A stretch of DNA of 18,657 nt from Campylobacteraceae bacterium. GTDB taxonomy: Bacteria > Campylobacterota > Campylobacteria > Campylobacterales > Campylobacteraceae. The DNA lies in assembly GCA_031276365.1 (NCBI GenBank), contig JAISNG010000116.1:1-18657 (forward strand), written 5' to 3'. Shown in pieces: positions 7,202-13,937 of the stretch. Numbering within the stretch: the first letter of the stretch is position 1; each line of letters starts with the position of its first letter. The notes below the pieces were generated by a model. It saw nothing but the letters and a program-made list of their open reading frames with translations. It had not been told where the DNA came from and did not search any database. The translations under genes and the position numbers were made by a program.

Positions 7202-7951
7202 CTACTTTTCCCGCACTATAAATGCGCCTTGATATTTGCTTTTTGAGATAAAATCCAACGCTTCCGTTTCGCTTCCGAAACCTCTAAGCCATACGCGGTA
7301 AATTTTCTCTTTGCCAAGATAACCTTCTTTAATGAATGCTTCGTATCTGCCGCCTTCATTATTGTGTTCTCTTTGATAAATCTGCGCGCCGCTTAAATTT
7401 TTAAACGCGCCTATTTGTACGTCAAAATCACTTATCACTACACTTTTATGTCCTGCATTTCCTCTGCCCTCAAAACCTATCACCTCTACAACAACAGGCG
7501 CAGTTCCAGAAGTGTCCAAACCTGTCTGTTTAGCCGCAGCGTAACTCAAATCTATAATGCGGTTTGCAACAAATGGTCCTCTATCGTTAATGCGCACAAT
7601 AACAGTTTTATTGTTACGTTTGTTAGTAACCTTTACTATCGTATTCATAGGAAACGTCTTATGCGCGGCGGTGAAAGCATACATATTGTACGTTTCGCCG
7701 TTCGAGGTTTTTTTGCCGTGAAAATCCCTGCCGTACCAGCTCGCCACGCCGCTCATTGTATCGCCGACGCTTACTTGTGTCGGATAATATGTTTTGCCTG
7801 CTATTGTATAAGGTCTCATAGAAGCCTCATGCATTTTAGGCGAATCTTTTATGCTTCCTCCAGCATCAACGCTGCTTTTAAAAGTACATCCGCCTAAAAA
7901 CAGCAGTATTAAAACCGCGATGGCAGAGTTAATTGCCGATTGGTATTTCAA
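7202..7951 (-). CDS. rlpA: RlpA-like septal/peptidoglycan lipoprotein
   Basis: A lipoprotein of 249 residues. The signal and lipobox end in LGGC (Cys22 lipidated). A double-psi beta-barrel at about 68-157 contains GVASWYG, the G(R/K)xTSNGE-like run HGKKTSNGETYN, and RINDRGPF (Asp123 of the catalytic cleft). A C-terminal SPOR domain (about 174-247, starting DVQIGAF) binds denuded glycan strands. RlpA proteins are outer-membrane lytic transglycosylases or related factors. The start is a TTG at 7951 with GGGGA 8 bases upstream; it lies 23 bases inside the mltD gene, and no ATG exists before the signal sequence. Its pairing with mltD places two peptidoglycan-remodelling proteins together. Confidence 0.93.
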   Translation of the reverse strand: MKYQSAINSAIAVLILLFLGGCTFKSSVDAGGSIKDSPKMHEASMRPYTIAGKTYYPTQVSVGDTMSGVASWYGRDFHGKKTSNGETYNMYAFTAAHKTFPMNTIVKVTNKRNNKTVIVRINDRGPFVANRIIDLSYAAAKQTGLDTSGTAPVVVEVIGFEGRGNAGHKSVVISDFDVQIGAFKNLSGAQIYQREHNNEGGRYEAFIKEGYLGKEKIYRVWLRGFGSETEALDFISKSKYQGAFIVREK

Positions 7952-9143
7952 GTTTTGTCCCCGGAATGATAGTAGAATCTTTCAGATTGTTTCTCTGCAT
8001 CAACTGTGCTACAGTTAGTTTGTATTTTGTAGAGATTGACTGCAAAGTATCGCCTTTTTGTATTGTATAATATCTTATTGCATAAGACGTAGGCACTATA
8101 AGTTTCTGCCCTGCCCTGATAGTATCGGAATGCATACTGTTAAAATCTTTGATAATTTTATAATTCACATCGTACATTTTTCCTATTTTCTGCAGCGAAT
8201 CGCCTTTTGCCACTGTATATACATGATATTTTGAACCGCCCTTTTCCATCTTAAAGTCGTTTTTAAAACGTGAAAGCTTGTCTGATGGAATGTAAATGTG
8301 ATATTTTTCCATATTTGGCGGAGTAAAAAAATAGTTAAGATGCGTGTTGTATGCAAGCAGTTCCTGCATGGACATATCAATAGCTTCCGCAACATCTGCC
8401 AAAGACGAACCGCCGTATATATCCACTTTCGTAAAAGGAGAGTCCATATCGCCGCTGTTTAGAACATAACTCGCTTCATTGTCCAGCAAAAAATTTATAT
8501 CCTGTGAAAGATGCGCCATGGTAACTATCTTGCGTATATAATCTCGTGTTTCTTTGGGCAGATATTTTTTATCTTCATCTAAAAGCACATAAAGATTATC
8601 TGTACCAGCCTGTGCAATCGCTCTTGAAACTTTTCCTTCGCCACAATTGTAAGCCATAGCCGCAAGATACCATTTGCCAAATCTGTCATGAAGTGTACTT
8701 AGATATTTTATCGCCGCTTCGGTGGACTTTACAGGGTCCCGCCTCTCATCAACATAATCATCAATTAAGAGATTATATTTTTTTGCCGTCGGCGCCATAA
8801 ACTGCCAAAGTCCGCTCGCTTTCGCTTTTGAGTAAGCTTTCGTTGAAAAGCCCGATTCTGCCATCGCAAGATACAAAAATACATCGGGGATATCAGCCTC
8901 TTCTATCATTTTTTTAAGTACGGGAGCAAATTGCGCGCCGTTTTCAAGCACTTTTAAAAACTGTTTTGTTTTATAATTTCTGATATTATCCTTCATAAAT
9001 GCAAAAACAGAATCCTGCAAAAAAGACATATCTATATCAAGGCTTTTCAGCACTTCTGCTTGTTTGGCATAATCATCTTCCACAACAAAATAACCAAAAC
9101 AACAGCCGACGCTCAAGATTAAAACAGCCAGCAATCGTCTCAT
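7929..9143 (-). CDS. mltD: Membrane-bound lytic transglycosylase D with two LysM domains
   Basis: A protein of 404 residues. The signal sequence is at about 1-18; it contains cysteines, but the lipobox is poor (SVGC lacks the usual residue at -3), so lipidation is uncertain. The SLT domain (about 84-175) has the catalytic Glu96 in MAESGF, ASGLWQFM (109-116) and the family run MAYNCGEGKV (163-172). Two LysM peptidoglycan-binding repeats end the protein (about 306-352 and 357-402, each with KGD(S/T)LQ). It cleaves glycan strands to 1,6-anhydro products in the periplasm. The ATG has AAGGA upstream at good spacing and follows tatD by 19 bases. It overlaps rlpA by 23 bases. Confidence 0.95.
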   Translation of the reverse strand: MRRLLAVLILSVGCCFGYFVVEDDYAKQAEVLKSLDIDMSFLQDSVFAFMKDNIRNYKTKQFLKVLENGAQFAPVLKKMIEEADIPDVFLYLAMAESGFSTKAYSKAKASGLWQFMAPTAKKYNLLIDDYVDERRDPVKSTEAAIKYLSTLHDRFGKWYLAAMAYNCGEGKVSRAIAQAGTDNLYVLLDEDKKYLPKETRDYIRKIVTMAHLSQDINFLLDNEASYVLNSGDMDSPFTKVDIYGGSSLADVAEAIDMSMQELLAYNTHLNYFFTPPNMEKYHIYIPSDKLSRFKNDFKMEKGGSKYHVYTVAKGDSLQKIGKMYDVNYKIIKDFNSMHSDTIRAGQKLIVPTSYAIRYYTIQKGDTLQSISTKYKLTVAQLMQRNNLKDSTIIPGTKLEIPIGN

Positions 9144-9162
9144 TTCTATCCTTGAAAATAAA

Positions 9163-9969
9163 TTAGCTTATTATTTTAGCGGAGTTAGCCTTGCTAAAGG
9201 CTTTAAAAATGTGCTTAGCATTATCCGAACTTAGCTTTGAGAGTTCATCAACGCTTATATTTAAAATCTCGCTTGCCTTTTGAACAACATATTTTGTATA
9301 AGCAGGCTCGTTGCGTTTGCCTCTGTGAGGATGCGGCGTAAGATACGGTGCGTCTGTTTCAAACAACAATCTCTCTTTTGGTATTTTAGGCAAAATCTCA
9401 GTCAGGCTTTTAGCATTTTGAAATGTCAAAACTCCGCCCACGGCAAAATAAAAATTTTTATGCAGTCCCAGCAGCAGTTCCGAAGCGTTATAACAGTGTA
9501 ATACTCCCGTAACACCCTCTATCAGCGCATATTTGTTTAAAATGTCAAAACTATCTTCGTTCGCGTCTCTTACATGCACTATCAACGGCTTATCAAACCG
9601 CGCGCAGAGCTTTATATGAGAGATAAAAACCTCTTTTTGCGCCTCTTTAACTTCCGCCTTTTCGCTCTCGCTTTCGGGAAGTCTATAATAATCCAACCCG
9701 CACTCGCCTACAGCTATACACCGCGCATCTTTGAGATGTTCTTCCAAAATGCTCTCGTCATAATCCTTGCAGTGATACGGATGTACGCCAGCCGCATAAA
9801 AGATATTGTCATATCTGTATGAAATCTCTCTTGCTTTAGGCAAATCAAAAATATCCGCTCCTGGTATTAATATCCCCAAAACATCAGCTTCTTTAGCTCT
9901 TTTTATCACATCGTCCAAATCATCTGCAAATCTCTTGTCGTCCAAATGACAGTGCGTATCTATTATCAT
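9163..9969 (-). CDS. tatD: TatD-family metal-dependent DNase/hydrolase
   Basis: A TIM-barrel hydrolase of 268 residues, full family length. Metal ligands are visible in order: HCH (H6, H8) in DTHCHL, Glu89 in GECGLDYY, His132 in VHVRDA, His158 in LHCY, and Asp206 in ETDAPYL. TatD enzymes are cytoplasmic 3'-5' exonucleases or DNases, proposed to act in DNA repair and fragment clearance; the in vivo substrate is often unsettled. The start ATG overlaps the recN stop (ATGA, 9966-9969), so a repair gene is coupled directly to it. The final 10 residues are divergent, as is common in this family. Confidence 0.95.
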   Translation of the reverse strand: MIIDTHCHLDDKRFADDLDDVIKRAKEADVLGILIPGADIFDLPKAREISYRYDNIFYAAGVHPYHCKDYDESILEEHLKDARCIAVGECGLDYYRLPESESEKAEVKEAQKEVFISHIKLCARFDKPLIVHVRDANEDSFDILNKYALIEGVTGVLHCYNASELLLGLHKNFYFAVGGVLTFQNAKSLTEILPKIPKERLLFETDAPYLTPHPHRGKRNEPAYTKYVVQKASEILNISVDELSKLSSDNAKHIFKAFSKANSAKIIS

Positions 9970-11501
9970 CTGTTATCACGCCTTAATGTTTTTGCAAATT
10001 CGCGCGCCTTATCCGTGATATTCTCCCCGCTTATCATGCGCGAAAGTTCCTCTATTCTACCCTCTTCGTCCAACTCTTTTATATGGCTTTCGTTATCTTT
10101 TTTCCAGACAAGAAAATGCTGATTGGCGCATGACGAAAGCTGCGGGTGGTGTGAAATGGCAAATATTTGATAATTTGCCGAAATCTCCCTCAATACGTTT
10201 GCCACACTCATGGACTCTTTGCCGCTCAGATTGGAATCAATCTCGTCAAGTATCAAAACTCCGCCACTATTGCTTTTTATCTCATTTGCCGCCGCGATAA
10301 ATCCAAGCCGCAGTCTGTTAAATTCGCCTGCGCTTACCTTTTTGATATCTATATTTTGCAAAGTTACGCTCATCTCTTCAATGCCCAAATCATAAGGCGG
10401 CGTTTGAGAGATGTTGATAGAACATGGCTTCAGATACATTTTTTCAAGATAATCGTTAATGATATCCTCAAGCGGCTTTAAAAATTGCCTGCGCGAACTT
10501 GAAAGCTCAAACGCCGCATTTTCAAGCTCTTTGGCGAATTTTTCATATTTTGCTTCAAGCGATTTTTTCTCAAAGCTTATATTTTCATAATACGCTAATT
10601 CATCTTTGCGTTTTTTCAGATGTTCGCGTATCTGCTCAATATTTCCGAAACGATTTTTCAGTGCGCTGATTTGCTCTATTCTGTCCAAGACACTCTCTAT
10701 ATCAACATCTTCAAGTTCATTCATTTTTTGCGTTTCGCTCTCAAATACGCCGCGCAAAAAATTCATCGCTTCGTCAAATAACGCATTCTCCTGCCCTATC
10801 AAATCAAGCGCGTTATTTACGCTGCGCTCGCTTTCAAATATAACTTCCGCCGCCGCTAAAGCCTCTTTTATCTTCTCTTTTTTGGAAAGCCTTTTTTTAA
10901 ATTCCATCAACTCTTCATCTTCGCCTGTTTTCGGATTTACGGCTTCTATTTTGTTTATTTCATAAGCAGCGAACTCTTTTAGTTCATTTATCTTTGACTC
11001 TTCGGCTTTTATCTTTTCAAGTGCATTTTTTGCCTGCGTAAATTTCTCATAACATTCCTTGTAAGATGTGATTTTTTCTTCATGAGAGGATTCGTTTTTT
11101 GCCGCAAAAGCGTCAAGCAGAGCTAAAAGCGAACTATTTTCAAACTCGCCCGTATCGCGTAAAGACAGATAACTGATAAAATTCATAGCAAGCTGTTTGA
11201 GCGCTTTTTGAGAGATATTTTGCGAATTGACAAAATATCGCACGCTTTTTTGTTTTATGGATTTAAATATTATCGGCGTCTCTTTTTCCAATCCGTACTC
11301 TTCCAAAGGAAGCTCATTATCGCTTACAGCTTCAAGTACTGCCGCATCGCTTGTATTGAAGCCGAAAACCGACAAAAGCGCATTGAAAAAGATTGATTTT
11401 CCCGCACCGCTCGGACCCGAAAATACAATAAGTCCGTTTTTAAAACCAAGCCTCTCTTCGGCAAAGCTCAAATGCTCTTTCAGATAAAAACTCTCTATCA
11501 C
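9966..11501 (-). CDS. recN: DNA repair protein RecN
   Basis: An SMC-like ATPase of 511 residues that binds double-strand break ends. The Walker A is GPSGAGKS (29-36). A long charged coiled-coil arm follows (about 135-350). The C-terminal half has the ABC signature-like KVSAGEFNRLRLG (388-400), Walker B VLILDEIDSN (415-424) and switch histidines H451 and H452. It is shorter than the roughly 550 residues of E. coli RecN, a reduction I believe is usual in this phylum. The start is GTG at 11501, overlapping the nadK stop as GTGA. No LexA-type operator is obvious, and co-transcription with nadK suggests it is not separately SOS-controlled. Confidence 0.94.
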   Translation of the reverse strand: MIESFYLKEHLSFAEERLGFKNGLIVFSGPSGAGKSIFFNALLSVFGFNTSDAAVLEAVSDNELPLEEYGLEKETPIIFKSIKQKSVRYFVNSQNISQKALKQLAMNFISYLSLRDTGEFENSSLLALLDAFAAKNESSHEEKITSYKECYEKFTQAKNALEKIKAEESKINELKEFAAYEINKIEAVNPKTGEDEELMEFKKRLSKKEKIKEALAAAEVIFESERSVNNALDLIGQENALFDEAMNFLRGVFESETQKMNELEDVDIESVLDRIEQISALKNRFGNIEQIREHLKKRKDELAYYENISFEKKSLEAKYEKFAKELENAAFELSSSRRQFLKPLEDIINDYLEKMYLKPCSINISQTPPYDLGIEEMSVTLQNIDIKKVSAGEFNRLRLGFIAAANEIKSNSGGVLILDEIDSNLSGKESMSVANVLREISANYQIFAISHHPQLSSCANQHFLVWKKDNESHIKELDEEGRIEELSRMISGENITDKAREFAKTLRRDNR

Positions 11502-12355
11502 TTATGACCCCATGACAATTTCTCTTTTAGCGGACTAAAATCGCTTTGGTCTATTTTGCCGATTAGCTTTGCGCCGTTTTTTGAGTATTTGACGCTGACC
11601 GAATCAAAATTCTGCATGTCATATACATCTTGTCCGTCTATGATAACTACCGTATTGTCTTTGCTTTTGAGCGTTGTCTCATAATCATTAAATAAAACAA
11701 TTGAGCGCTGTGTCAAAGAGTGCGGACAAATCGGTGTCAATATCATCGCTTTCGTCTGCGGCAACACAATCGGTCCTCCGCATGAGAGGTTGTAAGCCGT
11801 AGAACCGTTCGGAGTTGAAAGCAGTACGCCGTCTCCGAAATACGAATTAAAATGTTCGCCGTTGGCATAAGCCTCTATTGTCGCCATAGAAGCAACTTTG
11901 GCGCGCGAAAAAACTACTTCGTTAAATGCCGTGCGTTTGGTCTCTTTTGAGCCTTTTTTAAGCGCCACATCAAACATTGCCCGCTTATTTATCTTGTATT
12001 CGCCTTTATAGAGTTTGGCGATAAAATGGTCAATTTCGTCCATTTTTAAGATAGTAAGATAACCAAGCCTGCCAGCGCAAATGCCGATTATTGGGATTTG
12101 AAAGCGAAAACTCTCTCTTACCGTCCACAAAAGCGTACCATCTCCGCCAAGAGAGATGAGAACATCGCAGACAGCACATAAGTTCTGCATACAAAACCCT
12201 TCAAGTCCGATAGTTTTTGCACTGTTTTCTTCCAAAATCACTTCCGCGCCAAATAATGCAAAAACATCTTTGATTTTTTCATACTCTTTTTTCAAGTATG
12301 TCTCTTTGCGCAATACAAGACCGAGAGTTTTAAAATTGATGGATTTTTCTAACAT
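11498..12355 (-). CDS. nadK: NAD kinase
   Basis: A cytoplasmic enzyme of 285 residues that phosphorylates NAD to NADP. The GGDGT motif is at 70-74, preceded by VLISL. NEV (145-147) and the family run NGSTAY (183-188) lie in the C-terminal beta domain. The frame can be extended to an ATG at 12409, but those 18 extra residues are not family-like, and that ATG has no ribosome site. The ATG at 12355 places the first strand (KTLGLVLR) where it lies in Campylobacter homologues as I recall them. An extended -10 (12363-12371) ends 7 bases before this ATG, so the transcript would start at or within 2 bases of it. It is the first gene of the minus-strand run. Confidence 0.93.
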   Translation of the reverse strand: MLEKSINFKTLGLVLRKETYLKKEYEKIKDVFALFGAEVILEENSAKTIGLEGFCMQNLCAVCDVLISLGGDGTLLWTVRESFRFQIPIIGICAGRLGYLTILKMDEIDHFIAKLYKGEYKINKRAMFDVALKKGSKETKRTAFNEVVFSRAKVASMATIEAYANGEHFNSYFGDGVLLSTPNGSTAYNLSCGGPIVLPQTKAMILTPICPHSLTQRSIVLFNDYETTLKSKDNTVVIIDGQDVYDMQNFDSVSVKYSKNGAKLIGKIDQSDFSPLKEKLSWGHK

Positions 12356-12362
12356 AAGCGCG

Positions 12363-12371
12363 ATTGTATCA
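12363..12371 (-). promoter_or_regulatory. Extended -10 promoter for nadK and the downstream run
   Basis: TGATACAAT on the minus strand (TG, one base, then hexamer TACAAT), followed by CGCGC and preceded by a T-rich, A-rich tract (about 12374-12391). This is the form described for Campylobacter housekeeping promoters, where the -35 is not conserved. The same word occurs at 13366-13374 and 18416-18424. The predicted start point is 12355-12357, at the nadK ATG. Confidence 0.65.
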
Positions 12372-12439
12372 TAATTTTTAAAAAAAATCGAAAGCTTGAA
12401 ATCTTGCATGCAGATTTTGATATATTTTAATAAAACTTA

Positions 12440-12448
12440 TGATATAAT
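12440..12448 (+). promoter_or_regulatory. Extended -10 promoter for the small-protein pair
   Basis: TGATATAAT, a TGn extension plus the perfect hexamer TATAAT (12443-12448). The predicted transcript start is about 12455, leaving a leader of roughly 15 bases before the ATG at 12470. It is back to back with the nadK promoter about 70 bases away. Its surroundings (12424-12460) are nearly the same as 12922-12960 upstream of the third small gene. Confidence 0.65.
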
Positions 12449-12469
12449 TCACAAATTTTTAAAGAGTGG

Positions 12470-12688
12470 ATGATGAAACTTTCAAAAATTTTATTTTTTT
12501 TATTTGTTATTGTGAGTATGTCATTACTAAATACATTATTGAATGCATATGTGCCAGAAAGCCCTGGTGACTACACAAATTCTATTATAAGAGGATTTTA
12601 CACGGGTCTATATATTGCAATTATATTTACATTACATGAATTTATAATAAAAAAGGAATTGAAGCAAGCATCAGAAAAAAAGGATTAA
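12470..12688 (+). CDS. Small membrane protein of unknown function, A (72 aa)
   Basis: Not a family I recognise. A first hydrophobic segment (about 5-27) is followed by a polar loop containing VPESPGDYTN, a second hydrophobic segment (about 41-59), and a charged tail (KKELKQASEKKD). It is supported as a gene by an extended -10 at 12440-12448 and the ribosome site AAAGAGTGG immediately before tandem ATG codons (12470 and 12473; the second may be the true start). Gene B follows after 4 bases. The second segment has the pattern G-x-(F/Y)-x-G-L, shared with B and C. The composition is more AT-rich than in the flanking housekeeping genes. The function is unknown. Confidence 0.7.
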   Translation: MMKLSKILFFLFVIVSMSLLNTLLNAYVPESPGDYTNSIIRGFYTGLYIAIIFTLHEFIIKKELKQASEKKD

Positions 12689-12692
12689 ACAG

Positions 12693-12884
12693 ATGAAACT
12701 TGCACCGATTTTACTTTTGGCATTTAATATTTTAATACTGCTCGGCGTTACTATAATGATAGTGTCCATAGACTTCATGAGAGGAATTTTACCATTTTGG
12801 ATTGGCGGTATATTTGTGGGTTTATGTTTGGGAATTTTTCTTGTTATTCGCCAAAAAAGAAGGCAAAAACTCACATCTAAATAA
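12693..12884 (+). CDS. Small membrane protein of unknown function, B (63 aa)
   Basis: Not recognised. It has two predicted membrane segments (about 5-27 and 33-51) joined by a short FMRGILPF turn, and a strongly basic tail (RQKRRQKLTSK) that by the positive-inside rule should be cytoplasmic. AAGGA lies 8-9 bases before the ATG, within the end of gene A, so A and B form a pair under one promoter. The second segment reads GIFVGLCLGI, closely resembling GVFVGILYGF in gene C. A long frame on the opposite strand covers the same stretch but lacks a ribosome site. The function is unknown. Confidence 0.68.
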   Translation: MKLAPILLLAFNILILLGVTIMIVSIDFMRGILPFWIGGIFVGLCLGIFLVIRQKRRQKLTSK

Positions 12885-12886
12885 AG

Positions 12887-12917
12887 AAAAATCAAAATGG
12901 CTTATTTGTTGATTTTT
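12887..12917 (+). terminator. Weak AT-rich stem-loop after gene B
   Basis: AAAAATCAA (12887-12895) pairs perfectly with TTGATTTTT (12909-12917) around a 13-base loop, starting 2 bases after the gene B stop. The last five U residues lie in the stem, and only one pair is G-C, so stability is poor. It could act as a weak terminator in either direction or protect the mRNA end. Confidence 0.3.
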
Positions 12918-12936
12918 ATGGATTTTCAATAAAACT

Positions 12937-12947
12937 TATAATACAAT
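12937..12947 (+). promoter_or_regulatory. -10 region for small gene C, near-copy of the gene A promoter
   Basis: TATAATACAAT contains two overlapping possible hexamers: TATAAT (12937-12942) and TACAAT (12942-12947). The latter aligns with the hexamers of the other promoters in the window. It is followed by CGCGC, as at nadK. About 38 bases around it differ from the gene A promoter at only a handful of positions. Confidence 0.55.
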
Positions 12948-12974
12948 CGCGCAAATTTTCAATGGATTCGGTCG

Positions 12975-13178
12975 ATGAAAAATGTAAAATATTGGTTAGG
13001 CGTTTTGGTTATTCCGATAATCGGTGCATTTGCAGGTAGTATATTTGACTATTATATGACATTAGGGTGGTATTCCAGAGAAATATTCATTGGCGTATTT
13101 GTAGGAATTCTATATGGTTTTTATAATTTTTATATAGATAAAAAATCAAACAAATTAAAAGCAAAGACATCAGTTTAA
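12975..13178 (+). CDS. Small membrane protein of unknown function, C (67 aa)
   Basis: Not recognised. A first hydrophobic segment (about 6-26) precedes a turn with YYMTLGWYSRE, a second hydrophobic segment (about 37-53) and a lysine-rich tail (DKKSNKLKAKTSV). It has its own promoter-like element and a likely terminator (13217-13245). The ribosome site is poor: only GGATT lies about 8 bases upstream of the ATG, so initiation may be weak. The second segment (GVFVGILYGF) resembles gene B. It is probably a diverged relative of A and B produced by duplication; this is inferred from layout and short motif similarity only. Confidence 0.62.
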   Translation: MKNVKYWLGVLVIPIIGAFAGSIFDYYMTLGWYSREIFIGVFVGILYGFYNFYIDKKSNKLKAKTSV

Positions 13179-13216
13179 AAAATGTAAAGCAAAACTTCTA
13201 TTTGGCGTTGCCGGAT

Positions 13217-13245
13217 AGAGTTATTAGACAATCAACTCTTTTTTT
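13217..13245 (+). terminator. Intrinsic terminator after small gene C
   Basis: AGAGTT (13217-13222) pairs with AACTCT (13234-13239), and ATT/AAT extends the stem inward past one bulged C, leaving an AGAC loop. A run of T (13239-13245) follows directly. It lies about 40 bases after the gene C stop. The hairpin also covers the last codons and stop of the 36-codon gene on the other strand. Confidence 0.6.
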
Positions 13246-13342
13246 CAAACTTTTTATCAAAATATCTAAGAACAAGAGAAACGATTAAACTTGTAACAAC
13301 TACAGATGCAATTATAATAGCTATTCTTATGACTTCTTCCAT
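13232..13342 (-). CDS. Micro-protein, single membrane segment (36 aa)
   Basis: A gene of only 36 codons. The protein starts MEEVIRIAIII and has one hydrophobic segment (about 5-25), then the strongly charged tail RYFDKKFEKKS. Evidence that it is real: the ribosome site GGGAG (13350-13354) lies 7 bases before the ATG, and an extended -10, TGATACAAT (13366-13374), is placed to start the transcript about 15 bases upstream of the ATG. Its stop overlaps the terminator hairpin of convergent gene C. The layout (acidic start, one membrane helix, basic tail) is that of many bacterial small membrane regulators and also of type I toxins, but no antisense RNA or family match can be claimed. The function is unknown. 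Confidence 0.65.
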   Translation of the reverse strand: MEEVIRIAIIIASVVVTSLIVSLVLRYFDKKFEKKS

Positions 13343-13365
13343 ATTTATACTCCCAATTTTTTGCA

Positions 13366-13374
13366 ATTGTATCA
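13366..13374 (-). promoter_or_regulatory. Extended -10 promoter for the 36-codon gene
   Basis: TGATACAAT on the minus strand, identical to the nadK and 18416 elements. It sits between the lipoprotein stop (13412) and the micro-gene start (13342), so the small gene can be expressed independently of the lipoprotein. Confidence 0.6.
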
Positions 13375-13411
13375 AAACGCAAAACAATACCTCTCGCCAA
13401 AAACAACAAAA

Positions 13412-13846
13412 CTAAAACTGTATTTTGTAAACTCTTCCGTCATTTGTAGTCGCTTCACCTATTCCGTTTTTTCTCCAGCTTCTCAAAGTTATGATTATCT
13501 CCATTTTCAAAGATGAAGTTTCGCTTGTCAAAAGCGCATACTTTTTACTTGCAGAGCCAAAATTTATCCCAACGCCCATGCCGCCGAACATACCGCCGCT
13601 TCTGTATCTGCTTTTTGCATAACCCATCGAATTGGTAAAAACAAAATCGCTCTCTTCGTCAAACGAACTGTATTTGCCATTAAGTATTTCGCCGTCTTCC
13701 ATGATAACCGTTACGTTCTCGTTTTTTTCGTCAAAAACACCCTGCAAAACGCCTTCTGTGTTAAATCCCACAAGAACAACATCATGCTTTAACGTGCAGC
13801 CCGCAAACAAAAACAGTGCGCTTAGAAGCAATAAAATATGTTTCAT
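13412..13846 (-). CDS. Lipoprotein of unknown function (144 aa)
   Basis: A signal peptide and lipobox are clear: LFAGC with Cys17 as the lipidated residue, after a short basic start and a leucine-rich core. The mature part is about 128 residues, probably mostly beta strand. It includes a polar stretch with EDGEILNGKYSSFDEE and a glycine/methionine-rich segment near residues 84-97 (GGMFGGMGVGINFG), and ends GRVYKIQF. I do not recognise the family. AAGGA (13853-13857) lies 6 bases before the ATG, and an extended -10 is at 13878-13886, so it has its own promoter divergent from argG. Lack of Asp at +2 leaves sorting to the outer membrane plausible. Confidence 0.85.
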   Translation of the reverse strand: MKHILLLLSALFLFAGCTLKHDVVLVGFNTEGVLQGVFDEKNENVTVIMEDGEILNGKYSSFDEESDFVFTNSMGYAKSRYRSGGMFGGMGVGINFGSASKKYALLTSETSSLKMEIIITLRSWRKNGIGEATTNDGRVYKIQF

Positions 13847-13877
13847 AAGTCGTCCTTTTTATTAAATATGAGCTTAT

Positions 13878-13888
13878 ATTTTAGCATA
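13878..13888 (-). promoter_or_regulatory. Extended -10 promoter for the lipoprotein gene
   Basis: TATGCTAAAAT on the minus strand: TG, one base, then TAAAAT (13878-13883). The predicted transcript start is about 13870, giving a leader of about 24 bases with AAGGA in it. It is part of the 128-base divergent region shared with argG. Confidence 0.5.
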
Positions 13889-13937
13889 CTTTATATAACT
13901 AATAGCCCATAATATCATTTTTTAATTTAATTTTGGC

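Noticed and set aside
7415..7897. 160-codon plus-strand frame opposite rlpA
   Set aside because: It is antisense to a gene with all RlpA domains; the composition (Cys- and Arg-rich) is typical of a shadow frame.
12356..12409. N-terminal extension of nadK to the ATG at 12409
   Set aside because: The 18 extra residues are not family-like, there is no ribosome site, and the extension crosses a strong promoter element.
12671..12895. 74-codon minus-strand frame opposite small gene B
   Set aside because: No ribosome site, and gene B on the other strand has AAGGA at proper spacing and follows gene A.
13232..13342. Calling the 36-codon gene a type I toxin
   Set aside because: The layout is compatible, but no antisense RNA promoter or pairing region specific to its leader is visible; the convergent gene C transcript ends at its stop.
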